Shown here: one piece after another, positions 56,140 to 64,000 of the stretch
How the letters are laid out: each line of letters opens with the position of its first letter
Numbering within the stretch: position 1 is the stretch's first letter
Assembly: GCF_033115175.1 (NCBI RefSeq)
Contig: NC_084832.1
Location: 14,435,342-14,499,341, forward strand
From: Lepus europaeus
Lineage: Eukaryota; Chordata; Mammalia; Lagomorpha; Leporidae
Length of the DNA stretch: 64,000 nt
Reading direction: 5' to 3'
Program-made: the position numbers and the translations under genes
The notes under the pieces: generated by a model
What the model was told of the DNA's origin: nothing
Seen by the model: only the letters and a program-made list of their open reading frames with translations
The model's database searches: none

Positions 56140-56340
56140 CTCCATTGTCAGGCTTACCTGGGTTTGAGGCCTGGCTTAGACAGCATTCATACAACATTGG
56201 CCCAAGTCTGACTTTCTCAGATGTAAAAAGGGTAAGAATAATATCTGCCTCGCAGGGTTGCTGGAGGATTAAGTGAGCTGATACTCATAAGGCTGGACCT
56301 GAGTCTGGCATATTACAAGCCCCATCAATACGAGAGGTCT
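56140..56340 (+). mobile_element. MIR relic, sense
   Basis: 'cttacctgggtttgaggcct', 'ctcagatgtaaaaagggtaa', 'gaataatatctgcctcgcag' and 'ggttgctggaggattaagtg' match MIR from core to 3' end. Confidence 0.85.
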
Positions 56341-57039
56341 GTGTTGATCTCAGGCCCTGTGCTCACGTTAACGGGAGCATGTGTCAAGGCATCCCACTCA
56401 CTGCATCAGCATCAGTGGACACACCTGCTCTTCTGCACAGCAGCCTACCAGCCCATGACGGGTGTGGGCCCCACACTAGTTCCCATTCTCCTAGGTTTAG
56501 ACTTCTATTCTGTTACCACGATTTCACTTTTACCAACAATATGGCATCAAACCTTCCTGCCCATGGTTCCTTTGCCACATGCACCAGCTGAGGGAAAGAT
56601 TAAATCCTGAAAGAATTACCAGGTCTGGTACACCTACCCTCTGAGTCATTGTCAAATGGCGCCATGGGCTTGGCTCTGAATGAGCAGGGACAAAGTACTC
56701 TTCAAGAGGAAGAAATCAGTGAGCAGGTGATGGTAGGCGGGCACCTGTAGAGAAAAGGAGCCGCAAAACACATCGCAGGCTCTCTTCACTCCTGAGTGCA
56801 GTGCATCGCCACCATCACTAACAATCACAACAGCGCCCAGGGAGGCCGGCACCCACCGCTGCCTCTGGCACGTTCTCCCAGACCTCCTGTGCTGCTGATG
56901 CCAGCCAGCGTATTCTAGTCTCTGGCCAACCCTGAGGAGTGGGAGGCTCAGAAGCGCAAAGCTGCATCACCAGCAGGGCATCCACATGGACTGCTGCTCT
57001 TGGGGGAGACCTTGGTTGCCATGGAAATGCCCCTCTTCC
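56341..57039. other. Unique sequence
   Basis: No repeat or exon recognised. Confidence 0.4.
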
Positions 57040-57125
57040 TCTCTCAGATGGAAACTGAGGCCCAAGGAGGACATCGTATGCCAAAGGTCATAGAGCACAG
57101 ACCTCCTGACCTGCGTGCTAGGGAA
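57040..57125 (-). mobile_element. MIR fragment
   Basis: 'cagatggaaactgaggccca' and 'tgccaaaggtcatagagcac' are the reverse complement of the MIR core. Confidence 0.7.
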
Positions 57126-57717
57126 CCTTCCGCCACCCTATGGCACCCCACGGGGCCTCAAAAGCACCCCCAGCTGGAGTATTTGGAGAGGGGTGCGTGT
57201 GTGTAAGAGAGACAGAAATGGCTGGCCACACAGGAAACTTACCTAGGACTGACAACATTTTTGACCAGCATGAGCAAGCATTGCAGAGCTAATATCAGAG
57301 TAATTCCTGACAGCAAACCAGACAGCACGGCAAAACATTGCACATTTTGTAGTATAAAACAATTTGCATAGAGAAAACTTGCTCATTATGTTCACACACC
57401 TGTTGCCTACCTAACTTAGTCACTACTTAAGCAAGCTTGCGTCACCTATGCCTGTGTGAGGGGCTCCTGCACTCTCTGGCTGTGCCCAGCTGATTCTGTG
57501 GCATCTAATGCTTCATGCATTGTAGGGTTTCTCCTGTTCAACTCCGAACCATGGGAACTGAATCTGTGTAAATACAGTATTACTCTTGGAAAATTCCCAA
57601 TCTACTAGCTCAAGGCTATGGGGGCCTTAGGCCTTTTGTTGCACACACAGACTACACAGTCAATGGTGTTTATTTACGATCATATTGAACGTCTGTTTCT
57701 ATACTCAGGAATGTCTT
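57126..57717. other. Unique sequence
   Basis: No repeat or exon recognised. Confidence 0.4.
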
Positions 57718-57729
57718 ATAAATGACCAT

Positions 57730-58046
57730 TGGGGCTGGCACCATTGGTTAATCCTCCGCCTACGGTGCTGGCAACCCATATAGGTACCAGGTTCTAGTCC
57801 CGGTTGCTCCTCTTCCAGTCCAGCTCTCTGCTGTGGCCAGGGAAGGCAGTGGAGGATGGCCCAAGTGCTTGGGCCCCTGCACCCACATGGGAGACAAGGA
57901 GGAAGCACCTGGTTCCTGGCTTTGGATCAGCATAGTTCTGCCATAGTGGCCATTTGGGGAGTGAACCAATGGAATTAAGATCTTTCTTTCTGTCTCTCTC
58001 TCTTACTGTCTGTAACTCTACCTGTCAAATTAAAAAGAATAAATAA
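57730..58046 (+). mobile_element. CSINE with perfect target-site duplication
   Basis: 'tggggctggcaccattggtt' head (short deletion), 'ggttctagtcc' B box and A-rich tail. Perfect 12-bp duplication 'ataaatgaccat' at 57718-57729 and 58047-58058. Confidence 0.95.
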
Positions 58047-58166
58047 ATAAATGACCATACCCTTCCCAACTTTTCCACATCTCCTAGCCTTGCTGAGTAC
58101 AGAGCAGCCTGCTCCTGCCTAAATACAGGGCAGTATTTCATTTCATTAATAAAAATGGATTGTTTT

Positions 58167-58483
58167 GCTGCTGGAGCTGTAGCATAGTGGCTAAAGCCAC
58201 TGCCTACAGTGCCGGCATCCCATATGCGTGCTGGTTCAAATTCCAGCTGCTCCACTTCCAAACCAGCTTCCTGTTGGTGCACCTGGGAAAGCAGCAGAAG
58301 ATGACCTAAGTGCTTGGGCCCCTGCATCCATGTGGGAAACCCAGAAGAAGCTCCTGGTTTTTGATCACTGCAGCTCCAGCCATTGTGGCCATTTGGGAAA
58401 TAAACTAGCAGATGGAAGATCTTTCTCTCTCTGCCACTGCCTCTCTGTAACTCTACCTTTCAAATAAATAATTTTAAAAAAAG
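58167..58483 (+). mobile_element. CSINE with perfect target-site duplication
   Basis: 'gctgctggagctgtagcata' head, 'cctaagtgcttgggcccctg' body. Perfect 12-bp duplication 'atggattgtttt' at 58155-58166 and 58484-58495. Confidence 0.95.
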
Positions 58484-58495
58484 ATGGATTGTTTT

Positions 58496-59097
58496 TATCT
58501 TGCAATAGCAGGCATAGAATGGAATGATTTCAGACTTCCAAACAAGACAGCAGGTTGAGTGTCTGATCAGCTTCCTAAATCCTCCGTGAAGGAGTTTGTT
58601 TATAACCAAGGTGTGAAGAATTGGGACAAAGAGAATGAGAAAGTTAAGAAACCAAACATCATTTTGGAGGCTGGAATGGCTAGCTAAAGCAAGTTGGCTT
58701 CGTAGAATCAAGACTTCTGAATCATAAAGCAATGGAGCACAGGCTGAGAAACACTCCGAGGACCTGCACAGGCTCCTGCGCCAAATGCCACTGGATCGGG
58801 GGGGAGAGGAGGGTCCCCACTAGGAGACAGCAGAACTGATGACAAAGCAGTAGCACCCCGCTTCCCTGCCCTGTTTTGCCACTGGGCTGTGGAATAGCAG
58901 GCAGAGTTGCACACAGATTTAGTGGACCCCACGGAGAGGGGGAAGTCAGGGGTCACATGCTGAAGGTCACAGCTCTGAGGATGATGGTGGGAAGAGATGT
59001 GGGGACAGCAACTGTCAGGCCAGCCCAGGATCCCCCAGTTTGGGTCAGAGCAGGACAGAAGGCTCCTGATGAGATTCCTTTAAAGAAAGAATGGAAA
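58496..59097. other. Unique sequence
   Basis: No repeat or exon recognised. Confidence 0.4.
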
Positions 59098-59436
59098 GGG
59101 GCTGGCGCCATGGCACAGGTTAATCCTCCACCTGTGGCGCCAGCATCCCATATGGGCACTGGTTCTAGTCCCGGCTGCTCCTCTTCCAATCCAGCTCTCT
59201 GTTGTGGCCTGGGAAAGCAGTAGAAGATGGCCCAAGTCCTTGGGCCCCTGCACCCACATGGGAGACCAGGAAGAAGCACCTTGCTCCTGGCTTCAGATCG
59301 GTGCAGCTCTGGCTGTTGCAGCCATTAGCGGAGTGAACCAATGGAAGGAAGACCTTTCTCTCTGTCTCTCCCTCTCACTGTCTGTAACTCTACCTCTCAA
59401 ATAAATAAATAAATAAAAATCTTAAAAAAAAAAAAA
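59098..59436 (+). mobile_element. CSINE
   Basis: 'aggggctggcgccatggcac' head, 'ggttctagtcc' B box, 'ggcccaagtccttgggcccc' body, 'aaataaataaataaataaaa' tail. Confidence 0.95.
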
Positions 59437-59449
59437 AGAAATAACGGAA

Positions 59450-59912
59450 GAAGAAAAAGAAGGCAGGCAGAGAGAACTCTAAGTGTGTGGCAATGTTAAG
59501 AGGATATTTGCAAAAACTGGACAGAGTTTGGGGATAAATCAGTGTAAGCACCAAGAAAATCCAGGGGATTCACAGAAGATAACTGTTAGCTCCAGAGAAA
59601 ATGCAGTTGTGTAGGAAAAGAAAATACTCCATGGCCTTTACTTGTATGGTATCACTGAGCAGTGCTCTAACCAAAATGAGAAAGAGCTAAGGCCTCACAG
59701 TCCACAGCAGGAAACCAACAGGTAACACCGGAAGTTCAAAAGGTTAGACATAGCCATGTAAATGTGTCATGGGAAGAGATAGAGAACATTTAAAATTGGT
59801 TGTAAGTAATGGTCTCTAGAGAGTGAGAAACGGGAGGGAAACCATTATTTTTCATATCAAGCTTCACAGTACAATGTAACTGTGAAATTCTGTTCATGCA
59901 TTACTTTAATAT
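59450..59912 (+). mobile_element. Possible old L1 3' UTR
   Basis: 'gtctctagagagtgagaaac', 'gggagggaaaccattatttt' and 'gttcatgcattactttaata' resemble the terminal part of L1M elements. The upstream portion is uncertain. Confidence 0.45.
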
Positions 59913-59930
59913 AAAAATGAAATATAAATT

Positions 59931-60214
59931 GGCCAGCGCCGCGGCTCAATAGGCTAATCCTCCACCTGCAGCACTGGCACACCGGGTTCTAGTCCCAGTC
60001 GGGGCGCCGGATTCCGTACTGGTCGCTCATTTTCCTGTCCAGCTCTCTGCTATGGCCCGGGAGTGCAGTGGAGGATGGCCCAAGTGCTTGGCTCTGCACC
60101 CCATGGGAGACCAGGAGAAGTACCTGGCTCTTGGCTTCTGATCAGCGCGGTATGCCGGCCGCAGCGCGCCGGCAGCAGCAGCTATTGGGGGGTGAACCAA
60201 CGGAAAAAGGAAGA

Positions 60215-60252
<38 letters not shown>

Positions 60253-60286
60253 CACTCTGCCTGTCAAAAAATAAAAAAATAATAAT
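59931..60286 (+). mobile_element. CSINE, young CpG-rich subfamily
   Basis: 'ggccagcgccgcggctcaat' head, 'ggttctagtcc' B box, (CT)n at 60217-60245. Duplication 'aatgaaatataaattg' and 'aatgaaatacaaattg', one difference. Confidence 0.96.
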
Positions 60287-60325
60287 AAAAAATGAAATAC
60301 AAATTGAAAAAAAATAAATCAAAGA

Positions 60326-60622
60326 GGAACTGGAGTTGTGGTGTAGCTCGTGAAGCTGCTGCCTGGGATGCTGTATCCCATGCAGGAGCTGACCGGAGTC
60401 CCAGCTGCTCCACTTCCAATCCAGCTCCCTGCTAATGACCTGAGAAAGCAGCAGAGGTGGCCAAGTGCCTGGACCCCTGCACCCATGTGGGAGACCTGAA
60501 TGAATTCCTGCCTCCTAGAATGGTCTGACCCAGTCCTGGACCATTGCAACTATTTGGGGAGTAAACCAGTGGATGGACGATCTCTAACTGTGCCTTTCAA
60601 AAAAAAAAAAAATCTTAAAAAA
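60326..60622 (+). mobile_element. CSINE
   Basis: 'aactggagttgtggtgtagc' head, 'ctgctaatgacctgagaaag' body, 'gtgcctttcaaaaaaaaa' tail. Confidence 0.9.
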
Positions 60623-60939
60623 ATGCGTTGGGGGTGGGATTCAAGAACAGGCAAGTCATTAGAATCCTTCATCCAAATGGCCATGCCATACTCACGTTTC
60701 CGATGGGATTTCTCACTAATTACCTGGGCTTCAGCTTGCAGGTGAATGCCTTCTGTATCAATATTTGTGCACTTGTCAGTATGCAAACTGCAGTGGGTTT
60801 TATGAGTCACATGTTGTGAGTTAAATTTATCTTAGAAAGGATTGTAGAGGGTCTTGATCTCTGGATTCCTAAGTAGGGCACAGGGAGGCAGGAGCCACTC
60901 TACGGAAGGAGGGTTAGAAAGCATCTGTGATTGAGAATT
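60623..60939. other. Unique sequence
   Basis: No repeat or exon recognised. Confidence 0.4.
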
Positions 60940-61060
60940 GATCCTGTCTGACTTGTTTCACAAAGGCACCCGAGACCAAGAAAACAACCTAAGGTCACAC
61001 AGTGGGGGTCACTTTTAGGGCCAGAACTATTGCCACTGCCAGAACTTCAAGTACTTCTGT
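60940..61060 (-). mobile_element. MIR fragment
   Basis: 'acaacctaaggtcacacagt' with 'gggccagaact' is the reverse complement of the MIR core region. Confidence 0.6.
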
Positions 61061-61113
61061 GATCTTATATCTATTCAGATATTTTGGCCATAGCCAAAAT
61101 TGGTTTTAATAAC

Positions 61114-61437
61114 TTTTTTAAAGATTACTTAAAATTTACTTGAAAGAGTTACAGAGACAGAGGCAGAGGCAGAGAAAGTCTTCCACCTGCTGGTTCACTC
61201 TCCAAATGGCTGCAGTGGCTGGAGCTGCACCGATCCAAAGCCAGGAGTCAGGAGCTTCTGCCGGGTCTCCCTTCTTCACAGGTGCAGGGGCCCGAGGACT
61301 TGAGCCATCTTCTACTGCCTTCCCAGGCCATAGCAGAGAGCTGGATCGAAGTGGAGCAGCCGGGACTAGAACCAGCGCCCATATGAGATGCCAGCATCAT
61401 AGTGGCAGCTTTACCCACTCTGCCACAGTGCCGGTCC
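61114..61437 (-). mobile_element. CSINE
   Basis: Tail 'aaatttacttgaaagagtta', 'ccgaggacttgagccatctt', head 'ctgccacagtgccggtccc'. Flanks 'ggttttaata' and 'ggttctaata'. Confidence 0.94.
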
Positions 61438-61467
61438 CAGGTTCTAATACCTTAGAGGTCTCATAAA

Positions 61468-61830
61468 CCTTCTTAAACTTAACCTGCTCAAAATGGAAAT
61501 CCTGGTCATTCACTTTTAACCAAAATTCCCTCATTCCACCTGCTTGATTCCTCTTGCTCTTTCCCATTCCACGCCCAACGCATCAGGAAGTATCAGGGGC
61601 TCTTTTCCTGTCCAGAATAACTCAAGCCACCACCATCTTTTGTCTGCAATAAACAACTGCTCTCATTTCCTCTGTGCCTGCCTCCCTGGGGTTCCCTCAC
61701 TGCAGAGCAGCCAGAGCAATCTTGTCAAGTGTCAGTCACGCCGGTTATCTAATCTTCCCAGGTCCTTCCTGTCACTCCTCATTTCACTCAAGGTCAAAGC
61801 CGAGTCCTTATCCCCTGACACCATCTTTTC
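61468..61830 (+). mobile_element. L2 internal fragment
   Basis: 'ttaaacttaacctgctcaaa', 'aactcaagccaccaccatct', 'gcagagcagccagagcaatc' and 'tcactcaaggtcaaagccga' follow L2 ORF2 3' sequence in order. Decayed and noncoding. Confidence 0.75.
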
Positions 61831-62030
61831 AAGTTCTATAATTGGAGTAGACACCTACCCTTGGGAGCCATCTGCTTCTGCGAACCTTTAACTAGGACCT
61901 TCAGGGTTCCGTCTCCAGTTAGACATCCAGGTTGGAAAAGTCTCAACACATTTACACCAGGAAACATGAATTCTGGGCTCTGCGCTTCGGAGTTTAAGAA
62001 AGGATATTTGTAGGTAAAAGTACCCAGAAT

Positions 62031-62329
62031 GGGGGGCAGGCATTTGGCACAGTGCATAAGATGTCTGCATCCCATACCAGAGCACCTGGGTTCAAATTCT
62101 GACTCCACTCCTGATTCTAGTTTCCTGCTAATCCTCACCCTGGGAGGCAGCAGGTGATGGCTCAAGTGCTTGGGTCCCTGCTCCTACCCACTTGGAAGAC
62201 CCATACTGAGTTCCAGGTTTCTGGCTCACGCCTAGTCCAGCCCTAGCTGTTGTGGGCATTTGTGGGAGTGAACCAGTAGATGGAAAATCTCTCCTTTGAA
62301 TAAGCAAAAAATAAATAAATAAAAATTTT
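62031..62329 (+). mobile_element. CSINE, older subfamily
   Basis: 'ggggggcaggcatttggcac' head variant, 'ccctgggaggcagcaggtga', 'aaataaataaataaaaat'-type tail. Duplication 'aaagtacccagaat' and 'aaagtacctagaac'. Confidence 0.93.
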
Positions 62330-62343
62330 AAAGTACCTAGAAC

Positions 62344-63222
62344 AGTCATTTGTATTCAGCTCCAAAACCAATTTCCAATGAGGACTTTTCTGATTGGACG
62401 CTGTCTACTCATGTCCCATGACAGTCTCTTTTTTGGAATGTGTCTTTGACCCAACGAGCATATGATAATGTACACAGTGTATTTTGACAATACTGACAAG
62501 ATTGGAATTTTATAAGGCAGAGTCTGTCAGCAGATGAGTGGCTCAAAGCCTCATGGTTTATCTGTAACAATTCCATATAGCAAGAATCTATGAGGATGGT
62601 TGGGTACAAATCACATGATTATTAGAGGTAGGGAAAACTTGATGGTGATATGGGAAAATGTGATTATTTTCTTTGGAAGCAGTATTAGTTGAATTCTGCC
62701 TTTCTGGATGATATGGACAATGGATTTACACTTTCAATGGAAGAACCTTGTATAGTTCTGGGGTATCTAACTGTCACACACTGGTGGCAGGAACCCCTTG
62801 ACTCTAGGCATCACTCAAGTAAAAAACTTTGCTTTTTAATGTAATATGTGTAAACACTTAAACACACACACACACATACACACATATATAATTGTCATTT
62901 AACTTATTTTAAATTTAAAATTTATTAACATTATGAGCAGAGTAGAGAATACCTATATTGCATGGAGTTTTCCATCTCAATACAACTACAGAAAGTTAAC
63001 AGATATCTATATATAATATAGATATATATTCCTATAGATTCCTGCTTTGTACCCATCATACTACCCAAACTGATCACAACTTTTAAGCAAAGCTAGCACT
63101 TCCTGTCTCCCTGAAGACACAGAGAGACTGAGGATAAGTAATGAAGAACCATCAGAGGGCTTTAGAAGATGCGAGGGCCATCACCATCAGCTGCTTCATA
63201 AGCATCATTCACAGTTTTGTTT
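62344..63222. other. Unique A/T-rich sequence
   Basis: Contains the (CA)n/(TA)n microsatellite at 62861-62889 and an A/T palindrome at 63003-63025. No exon recognised. Confidence 0.45.
62861..62889. repeat. (CA)n/(TA)n microsatellite
   Basis: About 14 dinucleotides of CA passing into TA. Confidence 0.95.
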
Positions 63223-63237
63223 AAAAAATTACTTGAC

Positions 63238-63567
63238 GGCCGGCGCCATGGCTCAACAGGCTAATCCTCCGCCTTGCGGCGCCGGCACACCAGGTTCTAG
63301 TCCCGGTCGGGGCACCGATCCTGTCCCAGTTGCCCCTCTTCCAGGCCAGCCCTCTGCTGTGGCCAGGGAGTGCAGTGGAGGATGGCCCAAGTGTTTGGGC
63401 CCTGCACCCCATGGGAGACCAGGATAAGTACCTGGTTCCTGCCATCGGAACAGCGCGGTGCGCCGGCCGCAGCGCGCTACCGCGGCGGCCATTGGAGGGT
63501 GAACCAACGGCAAAAGGAAGACCTTTCTCTCTGTCTCTCTCTCACTATCCACTCTGCCTGTCAAAAA
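63238..63567 (+). mobile_element. CSINE, youngest-looking CpG-rich copy
   Basis: 'ggccggcgccatggctcaac' head, 'ggttctagtcc' B box, many CpGs including 'gcgcgctaccgcggcggcc'. Perfect 15-bp duplication 'aaaaaattacttgac' at 63223-63237 and 63568-63582. Confidence 0.97.
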
Positions 63568-63596
63568 AAAAAATTACTTGACATTTGTTTGCCTTT

Positions 63597-63882
63597 CATT
63601 TATTTATCTACTTGAAAGGCAACAAGGCAGAGAGCTTTCATCCAGCGGTTCACTCCGCAGATGCTAGCAAGAGCACTCTTTTTTTTTTAAGGCTGAACTC
63701 AATCTGCATCTCCTATGTGGGTAGTAGGGACCCAACAACTTGAGTCATCATCTGCTGCTTCCTAGTGTAGGCTCCAGCAGGAAGCTGGATTGGAAGCAGA
63801 GGAGCCAAGACTTGAACCAGGTACTCTGATGCGATATCTGGGCTTTTCAAATGGTGACCTCAATGCTATACCAAACTCCCAG
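63597..63882 (-). mobile_element. CSINE, older subfamily
   Basis: 'catttatttatctacttgaa', 'aacttgagtcatcatctgct', 'gcaggaagctggattggaag', and a decayed head. Opposite in orientation to 63238. Confidence 0.87.
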
Positions 63883-63883
63883 G

Positions 63884-64000
63884 TGAAGAATTTGATTTTA
63901 AAGAAAAATGGGCAAAAGACTACAATAGAAGATATTTGAGTGGTAAACAAACTCATGAAAAGATGCTTGGAATCATTAGAGAAATACAAAAAAATTATAC
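63884..64000 (+). mobile_element. L1 ORF2 3' region, continues beyond window
   Basis: 'aaaaatgggcaaaagactac', 'aactcatgaaaagatgcttg' and 'attagagaaatacaaa' match the plus-strand L1 sequence near the end of ORF2. Confidence 0.7.

Overview
This window is mammalian nuclear DNA, almost certainly from a leporid (rabbit or hare lineage). The main evidence is about fifty copies or fragments of the lagomorph tRNA-derived CSINE (C repeat). Each full copy has a tRNA-like head with an intact or decayed B box (GGTTCGAGTCC or GGTTCTAGTCC), a conserved body, a CT-rich stretch and an (AAATAAAT)n tail. Several 5'-truncated young L1 elements share the rabbit-type 3' end. I see no bacterial or viral coding organisation and no complete protein-coding gene. 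The open reading frames are those expected by chance in GC-rich or SINE-derived DNA.

Layout. Positions 836-2440 are a dense CpG island with a palindromic TATTAATA box at 1436-1443 and a near-perfect minus-strand splice donor at 1296. The simplest reading is the promoter and untranslated first exon of a gene running leftwards out of the window. Plus-strand donor-like sites at 2315 and 2745 and a second minus-strand donor at 2243 allow divergent or alternative transcripts. From about 2.4 kb to the end the window looks like intergenic DNA upstream of that promoter (or a very long intron). It is unique sequence layered with repeats of several ages: ancient MIR, L2, MER5-like hAT, L1M and MaLR LTR relics; a Tigger/pogo-like DNA transposon (16935-17926); a palindromic 'cttcaaaaagttc' MITE family; at least one solo LTR; and lagomorph CSINEs and L1s, many with readable target-site duplications.

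The most distinctive locus is 47190-48283. An old L1 3' end was split by a 462-bp minus-strand LTR carrying a CCAAT-containing repeat array. A 56-nt 3'-truncated U2 snRNA copy was then inserted at the LTR edge, bracketed by a perfect 19-bp target-site duplication and lacking a poly(A) tail. Other notable items are a 13-CpG cluster near 29.99-30.14 kb, two non-adjacent copies of an LTR-like repeat (26.64 and 46.3 kb), long polypurine tracts (14.15 and 23.52 kb), and very short L1 insertions with clear duplications (137 bp and 60 bp).

Family names for the ancient repeats are from recognition by eye, and their boundaries are approximate unless a target-site duplication is stated. I did not find an undescribed multi-gene system here.
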